DNA of 64,000 nucleotides from Ciceribacter thiooxidans. GTDB lineage: Bacteria; Pseudomonadota; Alphaproteobacteria; Rhizobiales; Rhizobiaceae. The stretch spans positions 230,001-294,000 of the forward strand of contig NZ_CP059896.1 in assembly GCF_014126615.1 (NCBI RefSeq), written 5' to 3'. A program made the translations under genes and the position numbers. This document shows positions 46,156 through 54,808 of this stretch, in pieces (the first letter of the stretch is position 1; the number at the start of each line of letters is the position of its first letter). The notes below the pieces were generated by a model. It made no database searches. It saw nothing but the letters and a program-made list of their open reading frames with translations, and was not told where the DNA came from.

Positions 46156-47142
46156 ATGCGGAATTTGTTTTTCTTGTGCCGCCGATGGGCGCTTTTGATC
46201 CTGCTGCTGGGCGGCATTATCCCACCTGCTGGCGCAAGAGCCGCCGAAACGGTGAGGGTCGGCGTCCTCAAGTTCGGAACGGTAAACTGGGAACTCGATA
46301 CCATCAAGCACCACAAGTTCGACGAGAAGCATGGCGTGAACGTCGACATCCGTTTCTTCGCCGGGGAGGACGCGACGAACGTCGCCCTTATGGCCGGCGA
46401 GGTGGATTTCATCGTCTCCGACTGGCTGTGGGTTTCGCGGCAGCGTGCGTCCGGCGAGGACCTGACGATGTTTCCGTACTCGACCGCTGTCGGCGCCCTG
46501 ATGGTTCCGGCCGGATCACCGATCAAGACGCTTGCGGATCTCAAGGGAAAGAAGATCGGTGTCGCCGGTGGCCCCATCGACAAGAGCTGGCTGCTCCTGC
46601 AGGGACTCGCACGGAAAGAGAAGACCGGTGATCTCGCCGCCGACAATGACATCGCCTACGGCGCACCCCCACTGCTTGCGGAAAAGGCGCAGCAGGGTGA
46701 GCTCGATGCCGTGCTGAATTTCTGGCACTACTGTGCCCGTCTTGAGGCCGCCGGTTTCCGGCGGCTGGTGAGCGCGAACGATGCCGCTGAGGCGCTCGGA
46801 GCGTCCGGGCCGGTATCCGCCCTCGGCTACATTTTCCATGAAAGTTGGGCGAGAGAGCATCCGGATGCGATCGCCGGATTCATGGCTGCAACCGCTGAAG
46901 CCAAGGCATTGCTCGGCAGTTCCGACGAGGAATGGCTGAGGCTCGCACCGATCATCAAGGCTGATGGTCAGGCGCTCGTGGTGCTGCGGGATCGCTATCG
47001 CGAAGGCATTCCGAACCGGGCGATCGAGGACGAGGAGAAGGACGCGGCGGCGCTCTATGCGGTGCTTGCCGACCTCGGCGGAGAGAAGCTCGTCGGCTCG
47101 TCGAAGACGCTGATGCCCGGAACGTACTGGAGGGCAAGGTGA
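46156..47142 (+). CDS. NMT1/SsuA-type ABC binding protein
   Basis: A 328-residue exported binding protein of the aromatic-sulfonate/nitrate/thiamine-precursor class. Signal region WALLILLLGGIIPPAGARA (cleavage about residue 30), then VRVGVLKFGTVNWELDTIKHH, ALMAGEVDFIVSDWLWVSRQRA and GKKIGVAGGPIDKSWLLLQG. The ligand is unknown. It is followed by a coupled permease, an ATPase, a metallohydrolase and a SoxYZ-like carrier, a set found with quinoprotein dehydrogenases. Confidence 0.85.
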   Translation: MRNLFFLCRRWALLILLLGGIIPPAGARAAETVRVGVLKFGTVNWELDTIKHHKFDEKHGVNVDIRFFAGEDATNVALMAGEVDFIVSDWLWVSRQRASGEDLTMFPYSTAVGALMVPAGSPIKTLADLKGKKIGVAGGPIDKSWLLLQGLARKEKTGDLAADNDIAYGAPPLLAEKAQQGELDAVLNFWHYCARLEAAGFRRLVSANDAAEALGASGPVSALGYIFHESWAREHPDAIAGFMAATAEAKALLGSSDEEWLRLAPIIKADGQALVVLRDRYREGIPNRAIEDEEKDAAALYAVLADLGGEKLVGSSKTLMPGTYWRAR

Positions 47143-47954
47143 CCACGGTTCCCGACCAGTCACCCGGCTCCTCGGGTCGCCGCGCAGGTCAGCGCCGCGC
47201 CTTCGGCGCCCCGATGGTGTCGGTCGCACTCTCCTTCGCGAGTCTTGTCCTGGTCTGGCATCTGGTTGCAACGATCTGGCCGAGCCGGTCGCTGCCGCTT
47301 CCGGCCGACGTTATGGCGGCGTTTCTGCGCGAAATGGCAACCGGCGAACTGCCACACCATCTCGGTATTACCCTGTGGCGGGTCGTGGCTTCCTTTTCAC
47401 TTGCGATGGTGATCGGATCGGCGATCGGTATCTATCTCGGTGGCCACCGGCGGGTCGACGAATTCCTCCAGCCCTGGGTGATCCTCTTCCTCAATATTCC
47501 GGCGCTGGTCATCATCGTCCTTGCCTATATCTGGTTCGGCCTGACGGAAGCGGCGGCGATCGGCGCTGTCGCCGTCAACAAGATTCCGAATGTCATCGTC
47601 ACCATGCGCGAGGGAACGCGCGCGCTCGACCTGCGCTATTCGGAGATGGCGCAGGTCTACCGCTTCAGTGCATTCGACCGGTTCCGACACGTCCTGCTTC
47701 CGCAGTTGCAGCCCTATCTCGCCGCAGCCGGGCGCTCGGGCATATCGCTGATCTGGAAAATCGTTCTCGTCGTCGAGCTGCTCGGGCGATCTGACGGCGT
47801 CGGCTTCCAGATCAACCTCTATTTCCAGCTTTTCGACGTCGCGACGATTCTCGCTTACACGCTCGCTTTCGTGGCGGTCATGCTCTTCATCGAACTGGTA
47901 CTGGTACAGCCCATTGAACATGCATCCATCCGTTGGCGCCGGCGCACGGCTTGA
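47139..47954 (+). CDS. ABC transporter permease (SsuC/TauC type)
   Basis: A 271-residue inner-membrane permease with about six helices and the EAA-like loop EGTRALDLRYSEMAQVYRFSAFDRFRHVLLPQL that contacts the ATPase. The start is GTG at 47139, overlapping the previous stop (GTGA). Its end overlaps the ATPase gene by 35 bp. Confidence 0.88.
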   Translation: MTTVPDQSPGSSGRRAGQRRAFGAPMVSVALSFASLVLVWHLVATIWPSRSLPLPADVMAAFLREMATGELPHHLGITLWRVVASFSLAMVIGSAIGIYLGGHRRVDEFLQPWVILFLNIPALVIIVLAYIWFGLTEAAAIGAVAVNKIPNVIVTMREGTRALDLRYSEMAQVYRFSAFDRFRHVLLPQLQPYLAAAGRSGISLIWKIVLVVELLGRSDGVGFQINLYFQLFDVATILAYTLAFVAVMLFIELVLVQPIEHASIRWRRRTA

Positions 47955-48663
47955 GATCGACATAAGGCGAAAGACATTCCGTACCGCTTCCGGCGAGACG
48001 CTGGACGTATTGCGCGACCTGCACCTTGAGGTAGAGGAGAACGAATTCGCCTGCGTGATCGGCCCCTCCGGCTGCGGAAAGACGACGACGTTGAGAGTGC
48101 TGCTCGGCCTCGACAGGGATTTCGAGGGCAGCATTCGCTTGCCCGGCGTCGAGGATCCGCGCATCGGAACCGTGTTCCAGGAGCCGCTGCTGCTCCCATG
48201 GCGGACGGCCGAGGCGAATGTCAGGCTCGCACTGCCCAAGGCGCTGCGCGACAAGAATCTCGATCAGCTGTTTTCCCTGCTCGGCCTTTCGAAGATGCGG
48301 TCGTTCTTTCCGGGAGAGCTTTCGCTTGGTCTTGCGCGGCGGGCGGCGATCGCGCGGGCATTGGCGATCGAGCCGGATCTGCTGGTGTTGGACGAACCTT
48401 TCGTCTCTCTCGACGAGGCTACGGCGAACCAGCTCCGCCACATGTTGGCGGCGGCATGGTCAGAGCGACCGATGACGACCTTGATGGTAACCCATAACTT
48501 ACATGAAGCAATTCTGCTCGCCGACAGGATCGTCCTTCTCTCGCCCCGCCCTTCGCATGTCACCGGGGTATTCCTGATCCGGATCCCGCGCGAGATGCGC
48601 AACGAGCAGGTCAGAAGTGATCTGATGCGTTCGTTTCGGGAGAAATTCCCCGACTACAGATGA
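47920..48663 (+). CDS. ABC transporter ATPase with variant signature
   Basis: A 247-residue SsuB/TauB-like ATPase: Walker A GPSGCGKTT (about residue 49), Q-loop FQEPLLLPWRT, Walker B LLVLDEPFVSLDEA, and H-loop VTHNLHEA. The signature reads ELSLGLARRAAIARAL rather than LSGGQ. I take this as a feature of the subfamily, not damage, because all other motifs are intact. The ATG at 47920 is preferred to a TTG six bases earlier. Confidence 0.86.
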   Translation: MHPSVGAGARLEIDIRRKTFRTASGETLDVLRDLHLEVEENEFACVIGPSGCGKTTTLRVLLGLDRDFEGSIRLPGVEDPRIGTVFQEPLLLPWRTAEANVRLALPKALRDKNLDQLFSLLGLSKMRSFFPGELSLGLARRAAIARALAIEPDLLVLDEPFVSLDEATANQLRHMLAAAWSERPMTTLMVTHNLHEAILLADRIVLLSPRPSHVTGVFLIRIPREMRNEQVRSDLMRSFREKFPDYR

Positions 48664-48674
48664 GGAGCGGACCA

Positions 48675-49628
48675 ATGGCACACCTGCCCAGCCGTCGAAG
48701 CGTCCTCAGGACGGGTTTCCTTCTCGGCGTGTCGTCGTTGATTTCTGCGGCGCGACCTGGCGCAGCAGGATCGGTCTTGCCTATGCGCGAGGTTGCGGAG
48801 GGCATTCACGTCTTCGGCGGCAAGCATGAACTGATGGATGCGTCCAACAAAGGAGAGATCTGCAATGTCGGGTTCATCGTCGGAAAGGATGCCGTTGCGG
48901 TGGTCGACAGCGGCGGAAGCGTGGTCGAGGGGCGTGCGCTGATCGCGGCCGTCCGTGCCGTCACCGACCGGCCGATCCGCTATCTGGTCAACACCCACAT
49001 GCATCCCGACCATGTTTTCGGAAACGCTGCTTTTGCGGAGATCGGTGCGGAGATCGTCGGGCACCGGAATTTACCGCGGGCGCTCGCAAACCGTGGCTCG
49101 TTCTACCTGTCGAGCTACGGCGACGCGATGGGCAGCGATCTTATGGCGGACATCCGCATCGTGCCGCCAGAAGTGCTGGTGGAGACCGAGCGAGAACTTG
49201 ATCTCGGTGGTAGATCCCTGGTCCTCAGGGCCTGGAAGCCGGCGCATACGGACAACGACCTCACCGTCTTTGACGCGACGACGCGGACACTCTTTACCGG
49301 TGACCTCTGCTTCATGGAACATCTGCCGACGCTTGACGGCTCGATCCGCGGTTGGATCGAGCAGCTTCAACTCCTGGCCGCGATCGGTGCAGACCAAGCG
49401 GTGCCGGGACACGGGCCCGTGGCGGCAAAATGGCCGGACGCACTTGACGACGAGCGCCGCTATTTCGAGGCGGTCGTCAGGGACGTCCGCAAAGCCATTG
49501 CGGACGGCATACCGATGGCCGAGGCGGTCGACAGGATTGCTCCGGAAGAGCGCGGTCGGTGGAGGTTGTTCGACGAGCATCACCTACGTAACGCCACGGC
49601 CGCCTTTGCGGAACTCGAATGGGAGTAG
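48675..49628 (+). CDS. Quinoprotein-relay-type zinc metallohydrolase
   Basis: A 317-residue metallo-beta-lactamase-fold protein. A Tat-like signal (SRRSVLRTGFLLGVSSLISAA) is followed by the zinc motif VNTHMHPDHVFGN, with further ligands in KPAHTDNDLTVFD, LFTGDLCF and PGHGP. It matches the SoxH-related group that accompanies PQQ dehydrogenases and SoxYZ-like carriers. Its substrate is unknown. The start at 48675 follows GAGGAGCGGACC; an ATG at 48660 overlaps the ATPase stop. Confidence 0.85.
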   Translation: MAHLPSRRSVLRTGFLLGVSSLISAARPGAAGSVLPMREVAEGIHVFGGKHELMDASNKGEICNVGFIVGKDAVAVVDSGGSVVEGRALIAAVRAVTDRPIRYLVNTHMHPDHVFGNAAFAEIGAEIVGHRNLPRALANRGSFYLSSYGDAMGSDLMADIRIVPPEVLVETERELDLGGRSLVLRAWKPAHTDNDLTVFDATTRTLFTGDLCFMEHLPTLDGSIRGWIEQLQLLAAIGADQAVPGHGPVAAKWPDALDDERRYFEAVVRDVRKAIADGIPMAEAVDRIAPEERGRWRLFDEHHLRNATAAFAELEWE

Positions 49629-49668
49629 CAGTCGCGGCTGCGCGCCGAGCCGCTTGCAGAACCGTGAT

Positions 49669-49698
49669 TTGCCGACAGGTGGGTGCTGGTGGTATTAT
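49669..49698 (+). promoter_or_regulatory. Candidate promoter before the SoxYZ-like gene
   Basis: TTGCCG (49669-49674) and TATTAT (49693-49698) are 18 bp apart in the 112-bp gap after the metallohydrolase gene. This is sigma70-like but unproven. Confidence 0.35.
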
Positions 49699-49740
49699 TA
49701 GCCTCGCCGGGCACCGCCAGTTTCTGTGGTGGAGGCAGAC

Positions 49741-50586
49741 ATGACTGAACATGGTTCTGACTTGCTGACGCGACGCCAGGTCGCCACGGCATTTTTTGTC
49801 CTGTCGTTTTGTGTATCCGGCAGTGTGCCGGTGCGGGCGCAACCGCCCGCCACGACCGCGACATGGGACGGTCTCAAGATGGACATTTTCGGAGACCGGA
49901 CGATAGACGCGGCCGACGGCATCGTTACGATCGACGCGCCGGCACGGGCCGAAGATGCGGCCATCGTGCCGATCGATCTTCATTTCGCGGGCCGGGCCGG
50001 GACCGCGGCTCTCAAGGCGGTTACTCTCGTGATCGACGAGAATCCGTCTCCGGTTGCCGCCACCTTTACCTTCGGCAAGGAGGCCGGCGTGACGCACCTT
50101 GCGACCCGCGTCCGCGTCGACTCATATTCTTACGTGCGAGCCATAGCGGAGACGGAAGACGGTAAGCTTTACATGACGCAAGCCTTCGTCAAGGCTTCGG
50201 GTGGCTGCGGCGCTCCGGCGAGCAAGAACCAGGACGAGGCGATGGCTTCGCTCGGCAAGATGAAGCTTCGGATATTCCCGCCCCAATCGGGCGGCGCCGA
50301 CTTCTCGAAGGCGGCGGACGTGCAGCTGATGATCCGGCACCCGAACAATTCAGGCCTGCAAATGGATCAGATCACCCGGTATTACATCCCGGCGCATTTC
50401 GTTCATGACCTGACGATTTCGCAAGGTGACAGACTGATCCTGAAGATGGAGGGCGGCATTTCGATCTCTGAAGATCCGAACTTCCGTTTCCAGTTTGCTG
50501 CGAAGCCGGGCGAGGAGATCAAGGTCGAGGCGACCGACACGGAGGGCCAAGTGTTCAAGGGGCACTGGCCTCTCGATCCCGCCTGA
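49741..50586 (+). CDS. Quinoprotein-associated SoxYZ-like carrier
   Basis: A 281-residue exported protein. The signal segment VATAFFVLSFCVSGSVPVRA is followed by a SoxY-like domain whose end carries the GGCG motif (VKASGGCGAPASK, about residue 159), the Cys that holds the cargo in SoxY. A SoxZ-like Ig domain follows (QLMIRHPNNSGLQMDQITRYYIPAHFVHDLTIS). Normal SoxY and SoxZ are separate, so this is a fused form with the Cys internal. The start follows GGAGGCAGAC. It converges on the small minus-strand gene. Confidence 0.87.
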   Translation: MTEHGSDLLTRRQVATAFFVLSFCVSGSVPVRAQPPATTATWDGLKMDIFGDRTIDAADGIVTIDAPARAEDAAIVPIDLHFAGRAGTAALKAVTLVIDENPSPVAATFTFGKEAGVTHLATRVRVDSYSYVRAIAETEDGKLYMTQAFVKASGGCGAPASKNQDEAMASLGKMKLRIFPPQSGGADFSKAADVQLMIRHPNNSGLQMDQITRYYIPAHFVHDLTISQGDRLILKMEGGISISEDPNFRFQFAAKPGEEIKVEATDTEGQVFKGHWPLDPA

Positions 50587-50598
50587 ACATTCCGGAGG

Positions 50599-50952
50599 CT
50601 AGAAGCAGCGGATGTCGGCTTCCGCCTGCGCCCGCTTCAGTTCGGTCATGGCGGCCTTGGCCGGGGCCGTCTCGCGGAAGAGGGCTCCCTTTTCTCCCGC
50701 TACCAGTCCCATACCCTTGAAGGTTTCGGCCGTCACATAATGTTCATAGGGAATGATGGAAGCAATCACGTCGATCGAGCAGGAGCAGCGATCAAGCATC
50801 TCCCGGTTCTCGCCGTTTGCCTTCATGCAACCGTAGACATATTCTGCGACCGTTGTCGTCGGGTACTCGGTGGCACCCATTGCCGCCGCCACCGAACCAG
50901 CCAATGCGGCGACTGCGAAAACCGAAGCCCGGATGATATCTGGTGCGCTCAT
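50599..50952 (-). CDS. Small exported Cys-containing protein
   Basis: A 117-residue protein with a hydrophobic signal-like start (ASVFAVAALAGSVAAAMGA) and four Cys in the mature part (GCMKANGENREMLDRCSCSID and a C-terminal IRCF). Family unknown to me. Its position between the SoxYZ-like gene and xoxF suggests a periplasmic role in methanol oxidation. It is divergent from xoxF. The start at 50952 follows AGGACTGCC. Confidence 0.65.
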   Translation of the reverse strand: MSAPDIIRASVFAVAALAGSVAAAMGATEYPTTTVAEYVYGCMKANGENREMLDRCSCSIDVIASIIPYEHYVTAETFKGMGLVAGEKGALFRETAPAKAAMTELKRAQAEADIRCF

Positions 50953-51093
50953 GGCAGTCCTCATGTTGCACAGCAGTAAAGATTAGAGCAAGAATAACAG
51001 TAGAATTTGATGGATGGCAAACGATAAAATTAACCCGCCTGCAAGCTTACAATCCTGACCGTTTCTTTCCGTAATAAAACCAATAAAAATCTA

Positions 51094-51135
51094 CGGTATA
51101 CTGCGTTGCGGCATCGGTATATTGCGCTGCAGTAG
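51094..51135 (+). promoter_or_regulatory. Two 21-bp tandem repeats upstream of xoxF
   Basis: CGGTATACTGCG (51094) and CGGTATATTGCG (51115) begin near-identical units exactly 21 bp apart, two helical turns, each continuing YTGCRG. An A-rich tract (51073-51090) lies just upstream. They sit about 270-310 bp before xoxF in a 450-bp gap that also serves the divergent small gene. The form suits an activator that binds direct repeats, such as a phosphorylated two-component regulator; this is inferred. Confidence 0.55.
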
Positions 51136-51179
51136 ACATTAATTCATAAACCTCTTGCGCATTTGATTTCGATAACCTA

Positions 51180-51390
51180 TCGTCTCCCTGTTTCCGGCTT
51201 CAAGGACGTTGCCGTCAAGGGAGTGGTGACAGTCTTCGCAGGCCAAGCGGGGTGGGCGGTAACGGTGCCCTCCGCACGCCTTGGCTTCGGTCGTGACACG
51301 CTGCCGGAAATACTTCCCATTTGCGTGAGCTGATGGCGCGGTGAGGCCTTTCGAGGCGGATGCCGCCTGGCTCGTCCATTTTGGACTTAG
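51180..51390 (+). other. Long, foldable leader region of xoxF
   Basis: The region between the tandem repeats and xoxF has no convincing gene but several stems: GCCAAG (51242-51247) with CTTGGC (51280-51285) enclosing GGGC (51254-51257)/GCCC (51267-51270); AGGCGG (51354-51359) with CCGCCT (51363-51368); and GTCCA (51374-51378) with TGGAC (51382-51386), just before the ribosome site GGGAGG. A structured 5' UTR is possible; the transcription start is unknown. Confidence 0.4.
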
Positions 51391-51402
51391 GGAGGACTCG
51401 AT

Positions 51403-53244
51403 ATGCGTGCACGGAAACCTGCAAGAACTGTAATGAACGTGGCTTTGGCCACCACTGCTCTGTCGTTTGCCCTGGCTGGAGGAGCCAAGGCGGATGACGA
51501 TCTTCAAGGCATGATGTCCGATTCCAAGAACTGGGTGATCCAGAGCGGGGATTATGCCAATACGCGATACTCGCAACTCGATCAGATCAACAAGGACAAC
51601 GTGAAGGATCTCCAGGTTGCCTGGACCTTCTCGACGGGCGTTCTTCGCGGACATGAAGGAGGTCCGCTCATCATCGGCGACGTGATGTATGTTCACACGC
51701 CGTTCCCGAATACCGTCTTTGCTCTCGACCTGAACAACGACGGCAAGATTCTCTGGAAGTACACTCCGAAACAGGACTCGAACGTCATTCCGATCATGTG
51801 CTGCGACACGGTGAACCGTGGCGTCGCCTATGCTGATGGGAAGATCTTCCTTTATCAGGCGGATACCACGCTGGTGGCGCTCGACGCAAAGACGGGCGAG
51901 CCCGCCTGGTCGGTCAAGAACGGCTCGACCGCCGATGGCAGCACCGGGGAATCCGGCACGTCTGCCCCGATGGTGGTCAAGGACAAGGTCATTGTCGGTA
52001 TCTCCGGCGGCGAGTTCGGCGTACGCGGTCACCTGACTGCCTACAACATCAAGGATGGCTCTCTCGCCTGGCGAGCCTATTCGATGGGCTCTGACAAGGA
52101 GACCCTCATCGATCCTGAAAAGACCACCCACCTCGGCAAGCCGGTCGGCTCCGACTCGGGTACGAATACCTGGGAAGGCGACCAGTGGAAGATCGGTGGC
52201 GGGACGACGTGGGGCTGGTACTCCTACGATCCCAAACTCAACCTGATCTTCTACGGAACCGGGAATCCGTCGACCTGGAACCCGAGCCAGCGCCCGGGCG
52301 ACAACCGCTGGTCGATGACCATCATGGCGCGTGATGCCGACACCGGCGTCGCCAAGTGGCTCTACCAGATGACGCCTCATGACGAATGGGACTATGACGG
52401 CGTCAACGAAATGATCCTTGCCGACGGTGTGGAAATCGACGGCAAACCGCGTGACATCCTGTTCCATCCGGACCGCAACGGCTTCGCCTACACGCTCGAC
52501 CGTGCCACCGGCGAACTGTTGGTCGCCAAGAAGTACGATCCGGCCGTCAACTGGGCCACGGAAGTGGTCATGGACAAGAACAGTCCGGATTACGGCCGGC
52601 CGAAGGTGGTGGACAAGTATTCCACTCACAAGGGCGGCGAGGATGTCAACACCACCGGCATCTGCCCGGCGGCACTCGGAACGAAGGACCAGCAACCGGC
52701 GGCCTATTCGCCGAAAACCAAGCTGTTCTACATCCCCACCAACCACGTCTGCATGGACTATGAACCGTATCGTGTCAGCTACACGGCCGGCCAGCCCTAT
52801 ATCGGGGCGACGCTGTCCATGTATCCGGCACCGAACAGCCACGGCGGAATGGGCAACTTCATCGCCTGGGACGCCGCAAAGGGTGAGATCGTGTGGTCGA
52901 AGCCGGAGCAGTTCTCGGTCTGGTCCGGGGCGCTCGCAACAGCCGGTGACGTCGTGTTCTACGGCACGCTCGAAGGCTACATCAAGGCCGTCGACCTGCA
53001 GGGTAATGAACTCTACAAGTTCAAGACGCCCTCGGGCATCATCGGCAATGTCACTACCTACGAACACAACGGCAAGCAGTACATTGCTGTGCTGTCCGGT
53101 GTGGGCGGCTGGGCCGGGATCGGTCTTGCCGCGGGTCTGACGAAGGGCACGGACGGCCTCGGGGCCGTCGGCGGCTATGCCGGCCTTTCCGATTACACGA
53201 CCCTTGGTGGCCAGCTGACGGTGTTCGCGCTACCCGGCAAGTAA
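51403..53244 (+). CDS. xoxF: Lanthanide-dependent methanol dehydrogenase XoxF
   Basis: A 613-residue periplasmic PQQ eight-bladed propeller that oxidises methanol (to formaldehyde or formate). Signal peptide through about residue 30 ([17 protein letters not shown]). The vicinal disulfide is Cys133-Cys134 (IPIMCCDTV). The catalytic Asp330 and the extra Asp332 lie in [11 protein letters not shown]; MxaF has Ala at the second position, so this residue marks the rare-earth enzyme. Tryptophan-docking blades end in [12 protein letters not shown]. The start follows GGGAGGACTCGAT. xoxG and xoxJ follow, separated by a strong stem-loop. Confidence 0.96.
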   Translation: MRARKPARTVMNVALATTALSFALAGGAKADDDLQGMMSDSKNWVIQSGDYANTRYSQLDQINKDNVKDLQVAWTFSTGVLRGHEGGPLIIGDVMYVHTPFPNTVFALDLNNDGKILWKYTPKQDSNVIPIMCCDTVNRGVAYADGKIFLYQADTTLVALDAKTGEPAWSVKNGSTADGSTGESGTSAPMVVKDKVIVGISGGEFGVRGHLTAYNIKDGSLAWRAYSMGSDKETLIDPEKTTHLGKPVGSDSGTNTWEGDQWKIGGGTTWGWYSYDPKLNLIFYGTGNPSTWNPSQRPGDNRWSMTIMARDADTGVAKWLYQMTPHDEWDYDGVNEMILADGVEIDGKPRDILFHPDRNGFAYTLDRATGELLVAKKYDPAVNWATEVVMDKNSPDYGRPKVVDKYSTHKGGEDVNTTGICPAALGTKDQQPAAYSPKTKLFYIPTNHVCMDYEPYRVSYTAGQPYIGATLSMYPAPNSHGGMGNFIAWDAAKGEIVWSKPEQFSVWSGALATAGDVVFYGTLEGYIKAVDLQGNELYKFKTPSGIIGNVTTYEHNGKQYIAVLSGVGGWAGIGLAAGLTKGTDGLGAVGGYAGLSDYTTLGGQLTVFALPGK

Positions 53245-53287
53245 GCCGAGGACGCGAGATACAAGCTTCGAATGACCTCCTGAGCAG

Positions 53288-53324
53288 GATGAACCCGGTT
53301 GCACGACCGCGGACCGGGTTCATC
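53288..53324 (+). promoter_or_regulatory. Strong stem-loop between xoxF and xoxG
   Basis: GATGAACCCGG (53288-53298) pairs perfectly over 11 bp with 53314-53324 around a 15-nt loop. No U-run follows. It could protect the 3' end of the xoxF message or act as a partial terminator, giving much more XoxF than XoxG. Confidence 0.6.
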
Positions 53325-53401
53325 GTCTCTCGATTTCACGAGTTTTCCAGGTCTTCGGGTGGCGGCGTTGGCCGGCCGCTGGAGCCGAACACGAGGTGCC
53401 T

Positions 53402-53926
53402 ATGCCTTCCACTTTCAAGTATCTTCCGCTTGTGCTCGGGCTATTGCTCCCGGCGGGTGTGCCTTCGGCATTCGCCGACGACAAGGCCGCTGCGGCGGCC
53501 GTCACCAATGAGGATGGGAAATATTTCGACGCCGAAGGGTCGCCGACCTTCAAGATTGCCGAGGATGGTACCGTCGACTGGTACACTTACAGCGGCTATC
53601 GGCGGTTCAATTCCGAGTGCTTTGTCTGCCACGGTGCGGACGGTGCCGGGTCGTCTTTCGCGCCGGTTCTCGCCGACTCCTTGAAGACGATGAGTTATGG
53701 AGAATTCCTCCAGATCGTCGCCGAGGGCAGAAAGAACCTGACGGCCGGCAAGGAAAACGTCATGCCATCTTTTGGCAACAATAAGAACGTCTACTGCTAT
53801 CTGGACGATATTTATGTCTACCTGCGTGCCCGGGCAGTAGGGGACCTTCCGAGAGGACGTCCCGCCAAGAAGGAAGAGAAGCCGCAGGCCGCGAAGGACC
53901 ACGAAGCGTCCTGCATGGGTGGATGA
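53402..53926 (+). CDS. xoxG: Cytochrome c partner of XoxF
   Basis: A 174-residue periplasmic c-type cytochrome. Signal peptide LPLVLGLLLPAGVPSAFA, haem motif Cys73-X2-Cys76-His77 (ECFVCHGADG), likely axial Met in NVMPSFGNN. It accepts electrons from XoxF. The ATG at 53402 follows ACGAGGTG; a GTG at 53396 is also in frame. The stop overlaps nothing, and xoxJ starts one base later. Confidence 0.92.
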   Translation: MPSTFKYLPLVLGLLLPAGVPSAFADDKAAAAAVTNEDGKYFDAEGSPTFKIAEDGTVDWYTYSGYRRFNSECFVCHGADGAGSSFAPVLADSLKTMSYGEFLQIVAEGRKNLTAGKENVMPSFGNNKNVYCYLDDIYVYLRARAVGDLPRGRPAKKEEKPQAAKDHEASCMGG

Positions 53927-53927
53927 C

Positions 53928-54779
53928 ATGGCAAGAGGCGTCTTTCGTTCGAGCATTGTCACCGCGTTGGCAATTCTGATTTTCCCGGTTTCGGCCTTCG
54001 CCCAGGGCGCAGGGCTTGGTGCGGCTGGAGAACTGGTCGATCCCGACGTGCTGCGTGTCTGCGCCGACCCGTCGAACATGCCTTTCAGTGATGAGAGCGG
54101 TGGCGGCTTCGAAAACAAGCTGGCGGAACTCGTGGCGGCAAAAACGGGCCGGAAATCCGTCGCCTACACCTGGTACCCAATGGCGACGGGTTTCGTTCGC
54201 AACACGCTGCGCGCAAATCTCTGTGACATCGTCATAGGATACGCGCAAGGCGATGAGCTCGTGCAGAACACCAATGCCTACTACAAATCGGCCTATGTGA
54301 TCGTGCATCGCAAGGGCGACGGGCTGGAGGGCATCGACTCCCTTTCTGACCCGCGCCTTGCAGGCAAGAAGATCGGGGTTGTCGCCGGCACGCCGCCGGC
54401 GGCGACGCTCGCCCGCCTGGGTTTGATGCGGACGGTCAAGCCCTATCCGCTGATGGTGGATACCCGGTTCGCGCCGTCGATGGCAGAGGTGATGCTCAAG
54501 GAAATGGAGGCCGGCAAGATCGAGGTGGCGATCCTCTGGGGGCCAATGGCCGGCTACTATGCGAAGCAGGTCGGCAGCGACCTCGTCGTCGTGCCTCTTC
54601 TCAAGGAAAAGCCGGATCACATGTCCTATCGCATCACCATGGGCGTTCGGCCTTCGGACCAGGAGTGGAAGCGGACCTTGAACAAGGTCATTCGCGAAAA
54701 CCAGAAGGAGATCAATCGAATCCTGCTGGGCTACAACGTTCCGCTGGTGGACGAGAACAGCCGTCCGATCACCGAGTAG
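53928..54779 (+). CDS. xoxJ: XoxJ/MxaJ-like periplasmic protein
   Basis: A 283-residue periplasmic solute-binding-fold protein: signal SSIVTALAILIFPVSAFA, then LRVCADPSNMPFSDESGGGFENKLAELVA and RANLCDIVIGYAQGDELVQ. XoxJ-like proteins are thought to help mature or activate XoxF. No ABC partner gene is adjacent, consistent with a non-transport role. It lies directly after xoxG. Confidence 0.9.
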   Translation: MARGVFRSSIVTALAILIFPVSAFAQGAGLGAAGELVDPDVLRVCADPSNMPFSDESGGGFENKLAELVAAKTGRKSVAYTWYPMATGFVRNTLRANLCDIVIGYAQGDELVQNTNAYYKSAYVIVHRKGDGLEGIDSLSDPRLAGKKIGVVAGTPPAATLARLGLMRTVKPYPLMVDTRFAPSMAEVMLKEMEAGKIEVAILWGPMAGYYAKQVGSDLVVVPLLKEKPDHMSYRITMGVRPSDQEWKRTLNKVIRENQKEINRILLGYNVPLVDENSRPITE

Positions 54780-54808
54780 TCGGACACGGGGAGGAGCATG
54801 CGACGGCC

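Noticed and set aside
47920..48663. ATPase as a pseudogene because of its odd signature
   Set aside because: The frame is complete and the other nucleotide-binding motifs are intact; a subfamily variant is more likely.
51139..53067. 642-residue open frame on the minus strand opposite xoxF
   Set aside because: It is a shadow of the GC-rich xoxF codons; the plus-strand protein has full family motifs and the antisense frame shows none.
54665..54808. Longer N-terminus for the CXXCW-type protein
   Set aside because: It would overlap xoxJ by over 100 bp and place the signal peptide in the middle of the protein.
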